Notes: generated from the sequence alone by a model not told the origin. Shown: positions 1-9,081, counted from the first letter of the stretch. The stretch is 64,000 bases of DNA from Bacillota bacterium (GCA_003149915.1 QAMK01000031.1:33317-97316), one strand, 5' to 3'. Numbers and translations are program-made.

Positions 1-809
1 ACAATATACTTATCAGTATTTTTATTATTACGTGTCTTTCTACCAATTGCAGGTTTACCCCAAGGTGTCATTGGTGACTTACGTCCAACTGGAGCTCTAC
101 CTTCACCACCACCATGTGGGTGATCGTTTGGATTCATAACAGAACCACGAACAGTAGGACGAATACCCATATGACGTTTACGTCCGGCCTTACCGATGTT
201 AACCAATTCGTAATCTTCATTACCAACTACACCAACAGTAGCATAGCAAGTACCTAGAACTTTTCTTTGTTCTCCAGAAGCAAGACGAATCATAACGTAT
301 GCTCCATCTCTACCAAGAATTTGAGCACTTGCACCAGCACTTCTTGCTAGTTCTCCACCCTTACCAGGTTTTAATTCGATGTTGTGAACATTCGTACCAA
401 CTGGGATATTCATAAGTGGTAATGCGTTACCAACTTTAATGTCAGCATTTGGACCACTCATAATTTTTGTTCCAACTGTTAAATCTTTTGGTGCGATGAT
501 ATATCTCTTTTCACCATCTGCATAATTAATTAAAGCGATATTCGCACTTCTGTTTGGATCGTATTCGATAGAAGCAACTGTACCAGGAATATCCAATTTA
601 TTTCTCTTAAAATCGATAATACGGTATTTTCTCTTTGCTCCTCCACCGATATGTCTAACAGTAATACGTCCTTGGTGGTTACGCCCACCAGTTTTCTTAA
701 CTTTAGCTAATAAACTTTTTTCAGGAGTGCTCTTTGTAATTTCGCTATTTACCAAACGAGTCATTTCTCTTTGACCATTTGTATTAGGTTTGATTGTTCT
801 AATTGCCAT
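1..809 (-). CDS. rplB: 50S ribosomal protein L2 (3' end cut by window edge)
   Basis: Ribosomal protein uL2 binds 23S rRNA near the peptidyl-transferase centre. Reading the minus strand from ATG at 809 gives [15 protein letters not shown], and later the family's hallmark region [15 protein letters not shown], which carries the conserved His of the L2 C-terminal domain. About 269 residues are visible and the family is usually about 275, so only the last few codons lie outside the window. It is the last visible gene of the order rpsJ-rplC-rplD-rplW-rplB, the standard S10 operon order. A ribosome binding site (GGAGGGTTAGAGT) lies just before the ATG, 12 bp after the L23 stop. Confidence 0.97.
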   Translation of the reverse strand, partial: MAIRTIKPNTNGQREMTRLVNSEITKSTPEKSLLAKVKKTGGRNHQGRITVRHIGGGAKRKYRIIDFKRNKLDIPGTVASIEYDPNRSANIALINYADGEKRYIIAPKDLTVGTKIMSGPNADIKVGNALPLMNIPVGTNVHNIELKPGKGGELARSAGASAQILGRDGAYVMIRLASGEQRKVLGTCYATVGVVGNEDYELVNIGKAGRKRHMGIRPTVRGSVMNPNDHPHGGGEGRAPVGRKSPMTPWGKPAIGRKTRNNKNTDKYI

Positions 810-821
810 ACTCTAACCCTC

Positions 822-1106
822 CTATTGAAGATCGATTGTTTGGCCTTCTGCTAATTTAACGATTGCTTTTTTGCTACGATTCGTCAAACCAGTATAACGT
901 CCAACTCTTCTCTTCTTCGTTTTTACATTAATCGTACGAATAGATTCAACTTTAACATTGAAGATTCTTTCGATTGCATTCTTAATTTCAACTTTGTTTG
1001 CTTTTGGATCAACTGCAAATGTATATTTGCCTTCATCACGATTTAAGCTACCACTTTTTTCAGTAATAACTGGTGCCTTAATAATTGTTAAATATTTTGT
1101 ATCCAT
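822..1106 (-). CDS. rplW: 50S ribosomal protein L23
   Basis: Ribosomal protein uL23 lies at the exit tunnel and is a docking site for trigger factor and SRP. The 94-residue length is typical. The motifs ITEKS near the start and the basic loop [12 protein letters not shown] are family hallmarks. Its start codon is one base after the L4 stop, and its Shine-Dalgarno (GAGGAGGTG) lies inside the last codons of rplD, so translation is probably coupled. It is co-transcribed in the S10 operon. Confidence 0.97.
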   Translation of the reverse strand: MDTKYLTIIKAPVITEKSGSLNRDEGKYTFAVDPKANKVEIKNAIERIFNVKVESIRTINVKTKKRRVGRYTGLTNRSKKAIVKLAEGQTIDLQ

Positions 1107-1107
1107 A

Positions 1108-1734
1108 TTAAGCTAGCACCTCCTCAATTTGTTTTAATGCATCCTCTGTTACAACCATGTAATCAGAAGTAACGATATCCAAAACATTGATTTCGCTAAC
1201 TTCTTCTAATAAAACATTTTGTAAATTAGAAGCTGCGAATAATAAATTTTCTTCAATTTCTGGAACAACCACCAAAACCTTTTTATCTGTTACTTGTAAG
1301 TTATTTAAAACAGTAACCATTTCTTTTGTTTTTGGTGTTTCTAATTTTAATGAGTCAAGAACGATTAGTTCACCATCGTTAGCCTTTGTTGCCAAAGCAC
1401 TCTTCAATGCTAACCGACGTTCTTTACGATTCATATTGATACTATAATCTCTTGGAACTGGTCCACCGTAAGTACCACCCTTACGCCATTGAACAGCACG
1501 GATTGATCCTTGACGAGCATGTCCTGTTCCTTTTTGTCTCCATGGCTTTCTACCGCCACCACTAACTTCTGCACGTGTTTTTGTCTTGTGAGTACCTTGT
1601 CTTAAAGATGCTCTTGTTAAAATTACTGCATCGTAGACAACTTTATCATTTGGTGTAATACCAAAGATCGTATCACTAAGTTTGATATCTTTTAGTTTTT
1701 CACCTTTTATGTTTAAAAGTTTTACTTTTTCCAT
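1108..1734 (-). CDS. rplD: 50S ribosomal protein L4
   Basis: Ribosomal protein uL4 binds 23S rRNA domain I and has an extended loop in the exit tunnel. The conserved loop [19 protein letters not shown] is present near residue 60-80. I prefer the ATG at 1734 (MEKVKLLN, 208 residues) over the one at 1740, because the Shine-Dalgarno GGGAGG ends only two bases before the upstream ATG but about eight before the inner one. In some bacteria L4 also represses its own S10 operon; whether it does so here is unknown. Confidence 0.95.
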   Translation of the reverse strand: MEKVKLLNIKGEKLKDIKLSDTIFGITPNDKVVYDAVILTRASLRQGTHKTKTRAEVSGGGRKPWRQKGTGHARQGSIRAVQWRKGGTYGGPVPRDYSINMNRKERRLALKSALATKANDGELIVLDSLKLETPKTKEMVTVLNNLQVTDKKVLVVVPEIEENLLFAASNLQNVLLEEVSEINVLDIVTSDYMVVTEDALKQIEEVLA

Positions 1735-1784
1735 CTTCATATCCTCCCTTCATCACATTTCCATTATTAAACTATTCTCTGTTT

Positions 1785-2498
1785 TTAAGCCTCTTGTGAT
1801 GATTCTGTTTCTGCTTCTTTGTTTTCAGGTTCTACATTGTAAACAACTAAATCGATTGGAGTTGCTTTTGTATTTCCCTTTTTAACAGCAGTTTTAATGA
1901 TTACGAAAGACTTCTTTGGTCCTGGAACATTACCTTTAATTAAGATAACGTTGTTTTCCATATCGACAGCAACAACCTCTTCATTTTGAACAGTTCTTGT
2001 TGCAGAACCCATATGACCTGGTAATTTTTTACCTTTAATAACGTGCATTGGTAACATAGTACCTAGAGAACCAACACCTCTATGATATTGAGATCCATGA
2101 CCCATCGGGCCTCTCGTTTGATTCCAGCGTTTGATAACACCTTGGAATCCTTTACCTTTGCTGACGCCTTGTACGTCAACGATATCGCCTGCTGCAAATG
2201 TATCAGCAGCAATTACTTGTCCTAATGTATATTCACTAGGATCTACCCCTCTGATTTCTTTTAAGAAGCGCTTAGGTTCTGTATTAGCTTTTTTAACATG
2301 ACCTATAGCAGCCTTATTGCTATTCTTTTCTTTCATTGTGAATGCACCAAGTTGCACAGCATCATAACCATCTTTTTCTTTTGTTTTGATTTGCGTTACA
2401 ACGTTTGGTTCAATCTCAACAACAGTAACTGGAACTAGTTTGCCATCTTTAGCAAAAACTTGAGTCATTCCAATTTTTCTACCTAAGATTCCTTTCAT
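1785..2498 (-). CDS. rplC: 50S ribosomal protein L3
   Basis: Ribosomal protein uL3 is an early assembly protein near the A-site side of the peptidyl-transferase centre. It starts [15 protein letters not shown], the standard N-terminus, and contains the conserved finger [14 protein letters not shown]. The 237 residues exceed the usual 205-210 because of an acidic tail ([13 protein letters not shown]) after the normal fold end. A strong AGGAGG precedes the ATG. It sits between rpsJ and rplD in canonical order. Confidence 0.97.
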   Translation of the reverse strand: MKGILGRKIGMTQVFAKDGKLVPVTVVEIEPNVVTQIKTKEKDGYDAVQLGAFTMKEKNSNKAAIGHVKKANTEPKRFLKEIRGVDPSEYTLGQVIAADTFAAGDIVDVQGVSKGKGFQGVIKRWNQTRGPMGHGSQYHRGVGSLGTMLPMHVIKGKKLPGHMGSATRTVQNEEVVAVDMENNVILIKGNVPGPKKSFVIIKTAVKKGNTKATPIDLVVYNVEPENKEAETESSQEA

Positions 2499-2514
2499 AT
2501 TATTTTCCTCCTAA

Positions 2515-2823
2515 TTATAATTTGATTTCAATATCAACACCGCTTGGTAAATCTAGATGAGTTAATGCATCAATCGTTTCCTTGCTTGGATTTTTGATAT
2601 CAATAAGTCTCTTGTGTGTACGCATTTCGAATTGTTCACGCGAATCCTTATATTTATGAACAGCTCTTAAAATCGTAAACTTTTCAACTTCAGTAGGAAG
2701 TGGTACAGGTCCACTGATTTCTCCTCCTGATCTCTTAACGGTTTCAACAATTTTTGTAGCGGCATTATCTAGAATTCTGTGATCGTATGCTTTCAAACGA
2801 ATACGAACTTTTTCCTTTGACAT
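2515..2823 (-). CDS. rpsJ: 30S ribosomal protein S10
   Basis: Ribosomal protein uS10, also the NusE partner of NusB in antitermination. It has 102 residues and the conserved segments [16 protein letters not shown] and RTHKRLIDI. It is the first gene of the operon, preceded by a consensus-like promoter and a roughly 115-nt structured leader. Confidence 0.98.
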   Translation of the reverse strand: MSKEKVRIRLKAYDHRILDNAATKIVETVKRSGGEISGPVPLPTEVEKFTILRAVHKYKDSREQFEMRTHKRLIDIKNPSKETIDALTHLDLPSGVDIEIKL

Positions 2824-2939
2824 TTTAAATCCTCCCTTCGCCTATATCTAGTATAGACTTGCTCCGTGTGAATAACCCGATACTTCCTAGCAACTTATCC
2901 TGGTGTATCGACAACCTCCCACATCTAAGCAGCCACACG
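2824..2939 (-). promoter_or_regulatory. Structured 5' leader of the S10 operon
   Basis: The transcript from the promoter at 2946-2974 carries about 115 nt before rpsJ. Within it, CGTGTG near the 5' end can pair with CACACG, and an inner CGATAC pairs with GTATCG, giving nested stems ahead of the Shine-Dalgarno AGGGAGG. This resembles autoregulatory ribosomal-protein leaders in shape. The ligand is unknown. Confidence 0.5.
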
Positions 2940-2945
2940 ACCATA

Positions 2946-2974
2946 ATTATAGCATAGCAACATCAAAAAAACAA
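2946..2974 (-). promoter_or_regulatory. Promoter of the S10 operon
   Basis: On the minus strand the -10 TATAAT (2946-2951) has an upstream TGC extension, a 17-bp spacer and a -35 TTGTTT (2969-2974). The -35 hexamer is built from the U-tract of the upstream terminator (2971-3011), so the two signals overlap. Confidence 0.75.
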
Positions 2975-3011
2975 GCGTTTTTTTAGGTTTTCTAAAAATA
3001 TTTACGCTTGT
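2964..3011 (-). terminator. Rho-independent terminator of the ClpX-like gene
   Basis: The stem ACAAGCGT (3004-3011) pairs with ACGCTTGT (2971-2978), followed on the minus strand by seven T. An inner A/T-rich helix (TTTTTAG with CCTAAAAA) can extend it. It lies 14 bp after the stop of the gene ending at 3025. Confidence 0.85.
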
Positions 3012-3024
3012 ATTCGACAAAATA

Positions 3025-4602
3025 TTAACTTAAATCAAATTTTTTCGGATTGGAAACTGTCTCTTTTGTAAGTTTCAGAACTTTGTAAGTGCCAGCTGGT
3101 TCTAGTGCCATTTCATGTTCGGCAGAAGTTAAGCTCGCCATTACGATATTATTTAAATCGCGCATACTTTGATCAGACTCATCTAATTTTGCAAGTAAAG
3201 CATCAAAGTATGACATATCCGGTTTCGTTTCCACTTGAAATTGACGTTCGTATCTAGCCTTCTTCTTTTGGAATACAGATGAACGGGAATGTTGTAAAAT
3301 ATCCAGTTTCGTTTCATGATCCAATACGTTATAAACAACTAAATGTGGAAAACGACTCACTAACTCTTTGTTAAACGCAGTTTCTTTGCTAAGTCTAGAT
3401 GCATCAAATTGAACAGGACCGTTCACTGCTCCAAAACCGATTTTTTTATCGGCATTAAACAAATTAGAAAATGTTCCAGAAAAGATGCGATGCAAAGAAT
3501 TAGTCGGAAACATCCGGACCTGATTGGACAATGCGGTTTTTCTAAAATAAAACGGATCTCCTTCGATAAAGTTCATAATGACATTCATAATAGCAGAAAC
3601 GTAATCACGACACTGTTCGCCTATTTTATCGAACTCATCAATGTAGACGATACCACGAGATGCCATACTTAAATCAGAGTCACATTGCGACAAAAGAGAA
3701 AAAAATCCATCTTCCAAACTAGTTCCTTTGATACCGGGAGGGACAAAAGTAGAACCTTTGAGTTCAACCATCGGCAAATTCAAATATTCCATCGCAGCAC
3801 GAATCGTCTGAGTCTTTCCCGTACCAGTCGGGCCTACCAATAAAATGGATTCCGTTTTCTCATCCGGCAATGCTGTATAATTCATATAAATGGTAGTCGC
3901 AAGCTGACTAATTTCGTCATCGTGACCAAACACTCGCTCTTTCATGTAAGTCTCTAATCCTCGTAACGAGATATCAGGATTAACAGCAGGCGTTTGATTG
4001 GAAATAATTGTTTCTGGAGCGATGTTCTTATCTAAGTAAAGTCCTTTTAATGTATCCCCTTCAATAGCGATACCAACAACACCAAAAGGGCCAAAAACTT
4101 CTGTCTTTTTCACACCATCCGATAATGCTAGTAAACGGCAACGAACACGATTCACATCAGGCTCTGATAACAATTGACTTAGCGATTCACTATTTAACGT
4201 AACAGTTGGCGAATCTTGATCTAGTCGATAAACTGTTTCCTCTTTTACTTTGGAAAGTGCATGTAAATTGACTTTGCGTTCCACTACTTTTCCATCTTGA
4301 ACAGTCACATATAAAATATACTGCCGTTCGGTTTCCCAAAAGAACTGTAACAGAAAGTTCTGATCATCTTTATTATTCGAATGATAAATCTCCTGTAAAT
4401 GGGAAAGAGAAAAGATGTTATCAACTAAATAATTTTCCTCTTCCAATGCCTTTTCAAACGATGGCTTATGATAGATGGTATCCGAACAAAAGTCATCGTT
4501 AACGCAGTATCCTTGTACAATATCAACTGGATACAAGATGTACTCTTTTTCTCCTAAAGGAAGTTTTCCATACCGAATTCCATATTCCATTTCCTGTTCC
4601 AT
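3025..4602 (-). CDS. ClpX-like AAA+ ATPase with a novel N-terminal half
   Basis: A 525-residue protein. Residues 1-220 match no family I know and lack the ClpX zinc domain. The rest is ClpX-like AAA+: Walker A GPTGTGKT (257-264), Walker B IVYIDEFDKI (318-327), an IGFGA motif (388-392) like the ClpX loop that docks on ClpP, and a sensor-2-type MRD (480-482). The segment aligned to the ClpX pore loop GYVG reads GIKG, so the aromatic residue is lost. The start at 4602 is chosen because GGGGGAT precedes it and a consensus promoter lies just upstream at 4649-4677; a longer frame to 4689 would include that promoter. It follows an HExxH gene on the same strand. An unfoldase or remodelling role is an inference. 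Confidence 0.8.
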   Translation of the reverse strand: MEQEMEYGIRYGKLPLGEKEYILYPVDIVQGYCVNDDFCSDTIYHKPSFEKALEEENYLVDNIFSLSHLQEIYHSNNKDDQNFLLQFFWETERQYILYVTVQDGKVVERKVNLHALSKVKEETVYRLDQDSPTVTLNSESLSQLLSEPDVNRVRCRLLALSDGVKKTEVFGPFGVVGIAIEGDTLKGLYLDKNIAPETIISNQTPAVNPDISLRGLETYMKERVFGHDDEISQLATTIYMNYTALPDEKTESILLVGPTGTGKTQTIRAAMEYLNLPMVELKGSTFVPPGIKGTSLEDGFFSLLSQCDSDLSMASRGIVYIDEFDKIGEQCRDYVSAIMNVIMNFIEGDPFYFRKTALSNQVRMFPTNSLHRIFSGTFSNLFNADKKIGFGAVNGPVQFDASRLSKETAFNKELVSRFPHLVVYNVLDHETKLDILQHSRSSVFQKKKARYERQFQVETKPDMSYFDALLAKLDESDQSMRDLNNIVMASLTSAEHEMALEPAGTYKVLKLTKETVSNPKKFDLS

Positions 4603-4648
4603 ACCAAAATCCCCCAACAATTCACGATTTAATATCCTTGTGAACCTT

Positions 4649-4677
4649 ATTATAAAATAGGATCCCAAATTAGTCAA
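4649..4677 (-). promoter_or_regulatory. Promoter of the ClpX-like gene
   Basis: Minus-strand -35 TTGACT (4672-4677), 17-bp spacer and -10 TATAAT (4649-4654). It fixes the gene's start at 4602 rather than upstream. Confidence 0.8.
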
Positions 4678-4689
4678 AAAAAACTGCAA

Positions 4690-5613
4690 TTATTTATAAT
4701 TACAGTTCGCATTGAATACTTCGATCATTTGCATCGCTTCCTGATACAAAGAACGAATTTGATTTAATTTCATCTTCTTGAAAAACACCGTCTTCTCATA
4801 TTCCTGTTCCAACTTAGTCGTTCGAATTAAAATCGCAATAAAGCGTTTGTAACTTCCTTTCTTACCGATAATCTGATCAAACCAAGAATCCATATCGTCG
4901 ATATTACCAGAAAAACGTAGAGATGAAAACGTTGCTAAAAACGTTCGGTTTTTCATTAATTCTTTACACAAATAAGATTGTAATCCGTAAGCATTCGATG
5001 TATAACTACCCGAAATGCTAGAATCGATTGCATATAACGTCGCTGCAATTGTATTGGATAACGGAATCGTTCGAAAAGAATGAATAATATCGATGATTTC
5101 TTCTGTCTGTTTGGTATTGATGATTTCTTCTAAAATGTAATCGTCATCCTTGCGAATAACTTGCATCGTCTTCTTATTATAATGAATATGACAGATTCCC
5201 GTCCGCAATGTGAACGTGTCCCCTTGATCCATAATTTCATTTTCAAACGAATTGACCGCATGATTATACTCGTGAACTAAGTTATCTAATAAAGACATCA
5301 ATGGAATATTTTGGTAATTTTGTAATACGATTACTTTATCCGTTACAATATGACCATCTTGTAATCTGGGCATACTCGTATAAAAAGCCTGCTCTCGTTC
5401 GTTGTGTTCGTCTCGAATCAAGATCGGCACACTCTCGAAAATTCGCAAAATTTTATGTTCCGCAGATAATCCATATTTTAAAATAAAAGCAGGGATAATC
5501 AAATGAAGTAGATGCCCAATATTTTCTGGATACCGAAACTTCGTATTTAAATTATCTATCGATACTTTCGTCTTCCGAAACAAATCTTGTACAATAGCAA
5601 CATTATTTTCCAT
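4690..5613 (-). CDS. HExxH putative metallopeptidase-like protein
   Basis: A 307-residue protein of unknown family. It carries HEYNH (about residues 114-118), a zinc-peptidase-type HExxH motif, and downstream the segment EEIINTKQTEE, a candidate for the third ligand and the ExxxN-type helix of gluzincin-like folds. No signal peptide or membrane segment is seen, so it should be cytoplasmic. The ATG at 5613 has GGGAGTG at a good distance, and the gene overlaps the end of dinB by 11 bp, so it is probably translated with it. Catalysis is not proven; such motifs also occur in inactive domains. Confidence 0.65.
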   Translation of the reverse strand: MENNVAIVQDLFRKTKVSIDNLNTKFRYPENIGHLLHLIIPAFILKYGLSAEHKILRIFESVPILIRDEHNEREQAFYTSMPRLQDGHIVTDKVIVLQNYQNIPLMSLLDNLVHEYNHAVNSFENEIMDQGDTFTLRTGICHIHYNKKTMQVIRKDDDYILEEIINTKQTEEIIDIIHSFRTIPLSNTIAATLYAIDSSISGSYTSNAYGLQSYLCKELMKNRTFLATFSSLRFSGNIDDMDSWFDQIIGKKGSYKRFIAILIRTTKLEQEYEKTVFFKKMKLNQIRSLYQEAMQMIEVFNANCNYK

Positions 5614-6817
5614 CACGGTCACTCCCTTCTTCTTTCAAACTAGCAGGCATAATGATATCTTTACCGAACTTACTACGAATCTGATCGACAGCTTCCTGCA
5701 CTTTAGAGGAACCATCATCGACAGTATCGGTATCAAAAAGAGAAATCTGGGTCATATTCGTTTTGACAAAGTTACCCAACCGAATACCAATCAAACGAAT
5801 CGGTTCACCTTTCCAAGCCCGTTCAAACAAAGCGTATGCCCTTTTAAAAATGTCTTCACTGACATTGGTAGGATTTTCCAATTTGCACTGGTGTGAATAA
5901 TTGACGAATGCATCCGTTCGAATGATGATTGCAATACTAGTCGCATATAGTTTCTTTTCACGTGCTTCTAATCCAACCTCATCGGCTTGAGATAAAAGCA
6001 TTTTGCGAATATATGATTTATCGGTCACATCAAATGGCAACGTAGCAGTCGTAGAAATGCTTTTCCGCTCCGCCCGTTCGGAAGTCACCGGTGTATCATC
6101 GATACCCAGAGATGCATTGTGCATGTAAATAGCATTGCTTTTAAAGTACTTTGTGAGTAACGAAACATCTGTTTTTGCTAACTCCCCAATCGTGTGTATT
6201 CCAAGTGCCTTCAATGTTTCAGCACTTCGTTTTCCGATGAACAAAAGATCTCCAACATCCAAAGGCCACATCTTCTCTTCCACCTCAGAAGCAAACAATG
6301 TATGAACCTTATTCGGTTTTTCGAAATCACTAGCCATTTTAGCACAAAGTCGATTATTCGCAATTCCAACGTTCACCGTAATTCCAAACTTCTCATGAAT
6401 CTCATCTTTCATCTGATAAGCAAGCCGAATCAAGTCATCATATAAATAGTGTGTCCCAGTCATATCTAAAAAACACTCATCAACCGAAAATCGTTCGACA
6501 GTCGGTGTAAACTGTAAATAATATTGATATAACTTATCACTTTCTCGTTTGTATAATTCGTGATTGGCTGGAAAAACTTTCAAACCTGGACATTTTCTTC
6601 TTGCTTGATACAAAGTTTCTGCTGTTTTTACACCATACTTTTTAGCAACTGGACTTTTCGCCACGACAATACCACGTCTAGCATCTTCATCGCCACCTAT
6701 GACAGAAGGAATATTTCGAATATCTTCCGTCGCTCCACGGCGCAACATATCGACAGCAGTCCATGATAAAAAGGCATTGTTAACATCGATATGAAATATG
6801 ATTCGTTCTTCCTTCAT
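5603..6817 (-). CDS. dinB: DNA polymerase IV (Y-family translesion polymerase)
   Basis: Error-prone polymerase for bypass of DNA lesions. The 404 residues contain the palm motifs FHIDVNNAFLSW (metal ligand Asp11, candidate steric-gate Phe16) and SVDECFLDMT (Asp113, Glu114), then VGIANNRLCAKMASDFEKPN and the little-finger region. Near the C-terminus, QISLFD resembles the beta-clamp binding motif. AGAGGTG precedes the ATG. Its 3' end overlaps the HExxH gene, an unusual partner for dinB. No clear LexA box was found upstream. Confidence 0.93.
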   Translation of the reverse strand: MKEERIIFHIDVNNAFLSWTAVDMLRRGATEDIRNIPSVIGGDEDARRGIVVAKSPVAKKYGVKTAETLYQARRKCPGLKVFPANHELYKRESDKLYQYYLQFTPTVERFSVDECFLDMTGTHYLYDDLIRLAYQMKDEIHEKFGITVNVGIANNRLCAKMASDFEKPNKVHTLFASEVEEKMWPLDVGDLLFIGKRSAETLKALGIHTIGELAKTDVSLLTKYFKSNAIYMHNASLGIDDTPVTSERAERKSISTTATLPFDVTDKSYIRKMLLSQADEVGLEAREKKLYATSIAIIIRTDAFVNYSHQCKLENPTNVSEDIFKRAYALFERAWKGEPIRLIGIRLGNFVKTNMTQISLFDTDTVDDGSSKVQEAVDQIRSKFGKDIIMPASLKEEGSDRDGK

Positions 6818-6909
6818 AACACACCTCTTCTAAACAAGCTTCTATAAGTTCTACTATAAGTATAGAAAATTCTGATGAATTTGAAAATCGAACAAAAGAA
6901 TTTTTTTCA

Positions 6910-7659
6910 TTATTTTGAACTTAAGAACATCCGGTATCCTTTTTTAATCGCATCGTCGATATTTTCTTTAGGAAACAATGTCTGTAATTCAAACATAACC
7001 AAAGAGTGTTTATGATTGTAACAAAAAGACTCAGCCGCATAATGCATACCCGGAATATCGTAAAAAAGGCCTTTGATTGCGGCACGATTTAAAATAGGAT
7101 CGATGACCATCTCACTGTACTCCCAAATCGTTCCAGGATACAAAAATGTAGAAGGTTTGCTAAAGCGATGTAACAAACGCCACTTCTGAAAATATAAAAA
7201 GTGTGTCAATTCGTGAATCAAATTAGAGAACACCTCTCCCATCGAGCTGCTACATAGATAGATAGAAGAAGTCTCAGAAATCCCAAAATGAGCAGGTAAA
7301 ATTCCAACATAGACAGAAATTACCTTCATGGACTCCGGCCAATCACAACCGAGTACCTGCGATAGAAACGACAAAAAAGACTTGCTAGAAACATCGAAAT
7401 ATTGCTGATAGTCAATTAACAATCGGTCCATATCGAACGATTCTTCCTGATAAGAACGAATGACTTCCTCCTCGATTTCTTTGATAATCCCATCTTCAGT
7501 CATATTGCTACGAATAATTTCTCTTAAAGCCGGAAACGTTCGAATCATCGCATCCCGTCGATTGATGAAATCATCTTCTCGTTCATTTTGATAAAACTGA
7601 ATCACATAATTCACATTTTCTTCTACCGACAATTTATGAAAAACAATTTTAGGAACCAT
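6910..7659 (-). CDS. Second HExxH putative metallopeptidase-like protein
   Basis: A 249-residue protein of unknown family. It contains HELTH (149-153) and, about 30 residues later, WEYSEMVIDPIL, whose glutamates could be the third zinc ligand. It shares motif layout but no obvious sequence with the HExxH protein at 4690. No export signal is seen. The start at 7659 follows a strong GGAGGTAG; the 11 upstream codons would lie in the previous gene's terminator. It sits between the DUF4143-type ATPase and dinB. Confidence 0.6.
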   Translation of the reverse strand: MVPKIVFHKLSVEENVNYVIQFYQNEREDDFINRRDAMIRTFPALREIIRSNMTEDGIIKEIEEEVIRSYQEESFDMDRLLIDYQQYFDVSSKSFLSFLSQVLGCDWPESMKVISVYVGILPAHFGISETSSIYLCSSSMGEVFSNLIHELTHFLYFQKWRLLHRFSKPSTFLYPGTIWEYSEMVIDPILNRAAIKGLFYDIPGMHYAAESFCYNHKHSLVMFELQTLFPKENIDDAIKKGYRMFLSSK

Positions 7660-7679
7660 AACTACCTCCAAAGACAAAT

Positions 7680-7706
7680 AAAATATCCACAAGAGAAGTG
7701 GATATC
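7680..7706 (-). terminator. Rho-independent terminator of the DUF4143-type ATPase gene
   Basis: GATATCCAC and GTGGATATTTT form an 8-10 bp stem around AAGAGAA/TTCTCTT, followed by a T-rich tract on the minus strand. It lies directly after the stop at 7711. Confidence 0.75.
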
Positions 7707-7710
7707 TTTT

Positions 7711-8985
7711 TTATAAGTATTCTTTAAAACAGAAAGTTGCATAAATCGGAATGTATTTAATTCCCTTTTTGAGAGAAAAATTCTCTTCACTAACTCGAAT
7801 TGCCTCATGAATATCGTATTTATTCATAAACAAAGTAAGTGATTTTGCTTTCGACAAATTCGTATTGACTAACTCGATTGGAACAATCTTACCAAGTCTA
7901 GACTGAACGATGAAACTAACTTCAGCCTTTCCTTCTGATGCATAATAATAAAGGTTATAGCCAGAAGAAACGATATTGTTAGCAATACTAGTCTCATATA
8001 AAATATTCTTTAATTTGTCATCCTGTAACAATTTAATTTGATTTAAATGCAACTGATAGAATAAAATTCCCGTATCACTTGGATACAACTTGAAGGAATC
8101 TTTATCTTTAAACTTCGATAATGGCATTCCTACATTCGATACTTTATAACAACGATAGACAAAATTGTTGTTACTTAAGAAATCGATAGCCGCCTCGTAA
8201 TCTTTACTTCTACTTCCTTCCCTCATCAATCCATATTGAAATTTATGATTCGGTTTTAAGAACTGATACGGCATGATATCCAATACTTCATTTGCTCGTG
8301 TCGTATCGATCAAAGTAGGCATGAACAACAATGATCTTTTATAACAATCGATCATCTTCTGATGAACAGAATTCAAATAAGCAAAATTAGGATTGTGGAA
8401 GGATGCTTCAATTGCTTCTGGAAGACCACCAGTCATGAGATAATTTTGAAAGTGATCCATAGCAATTTGATGGAACGGAATCGGTTTGTTGTTTTTATAT
8501 GAATCTTTGATAAAGTCGATTAATTGATTTTGATTACAAGCCTTTAAATACTCTTCAAAATCAACTGGGAACATATACTTATACTGTAACTCTTCCCCTT
8601 TAAATTTAACTAAGTTCTCCTTTAAAGATGTAATCATAATGACGTGATAATCACATTCTCCTTTGCCAAACAACTTGACCATCTTGACGATATCTAAGTC
8701 GTTGACATTGTCGAATACAATCAACGTATCTTTCTTTAAAATCGGTTCCCCTACTAAAAGAGCAAGGCGAAGAACAATTTTCTCAACTGAATTCTCTCGT
8801 TTTGCAATCGATAACAATTCATAATTATTTTCGCAATTGATATAGGCGACAGTCTTGTATTCCTTCTCGCCAAAAGCAAGCACCGAATACGTTTTTCCAA
8901 TCTGTCTGTTTCCATATAAAAGTAACGGTTTCCGATTCATATCTTTTTTCCATCGCAAGAAATCATTCATGATTTTTCGTTCCAT
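7711..8985 (-). CDS. AAA ATPase with DUF4143-type C-terminal domain
   Basis: A 424-residue protein of the widespread group of AAA_14/DUF4143 ATPases, whose role is unknown. It shows a P-loop GNRQIGKT (25-32), a Walker B-like DTLIVFDNV, the MTGGLPEAI segment typical of the group's middle, and a C-terminal nuclease-like fold region (ASEGKAEVSFIVQ...KIVPIELVN) with the E-V/I-x-K-like arrangement partly changed. The ATG follows AAGGAGGG and a consensus promoter. It is the first gene of the 3025-8985 run. Confidence 0.8.
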   Translation of the reverse strand: MERKIMNDFLRWKKDMNRKPLLLYGNRQIGKTYSVLAFGEKEYKTVAYINCENNYELLSIAKRENSVEKIVLRLALLVGEPILKKDTLIVFDNVNDLDIVKMVKLFGKGECDYHVIMITSLKENLVKFKGEELQYKYMFPVDFEEYLKACNQNQLIDFIKDSYKNNKPIPFHQIAMDHFQNYLMTGGLPEAIEASFHNPNFAYLNSVHQKMIDCYKRSLLFMPTLIDTTRANEVLDIMPYQFLKPNHKFQYGLMREGSRSKDYEAAIDFLSNNNFVYRCYKVSNVGMPLSKFKDKDSFKLYPSDTGILFYQLHLNQIKLLQDDKLKNILYETSIANNIVSSGYNLYYYASEGKAEVSFIVQSRLGKIVPIELVNTNLSKAKSLTLFMNKYDIHEAIRVSEENFSLKKGIKYIPIYATFCFKEYL

Positions 8986-9019
8986 AAATCGTGCCCTCCT
9001 TACACTAAACTACAAGTTA

Positions 9020-9048
9020 AGTATATATCTTTCCTATTTTTAAGTCAA
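9020..9048 (-). promoter_or_regulatory. Promoter of the DUF4143-type ATPase gene
   Basis: Minus-strand -35 TTGACT (9043-9048), 17-bp spacer, -10 TATACT (9020-9025). Confidence 0.75.
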
Positions 9049-9066
9049 GAATGTGTCGGGTTTTTA

Positions 9067-9081
9067 TGAGAATTATTCTCA
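9067..9081. promoter_or_regulatory. Fur-family-like 7-1-7 inverted repeat
   Basis: TGAGAATTATTCTCA is a perfect 7-1-7 palindrome of the kind bound by Fur-family repressors. It lies about 20 bp upstream of the -35 of the DUF4143-type ATPase gene and just after spo0A. It could instead be part of the spo0A terminator. Confidence 0.35.

Noticed and set aside
3013..3019. TTCGACA as a 0A box near the ClpX-like gene end
   Set aside because: Short motif at a gene's 3' end, away from any promoter; expected by chance.
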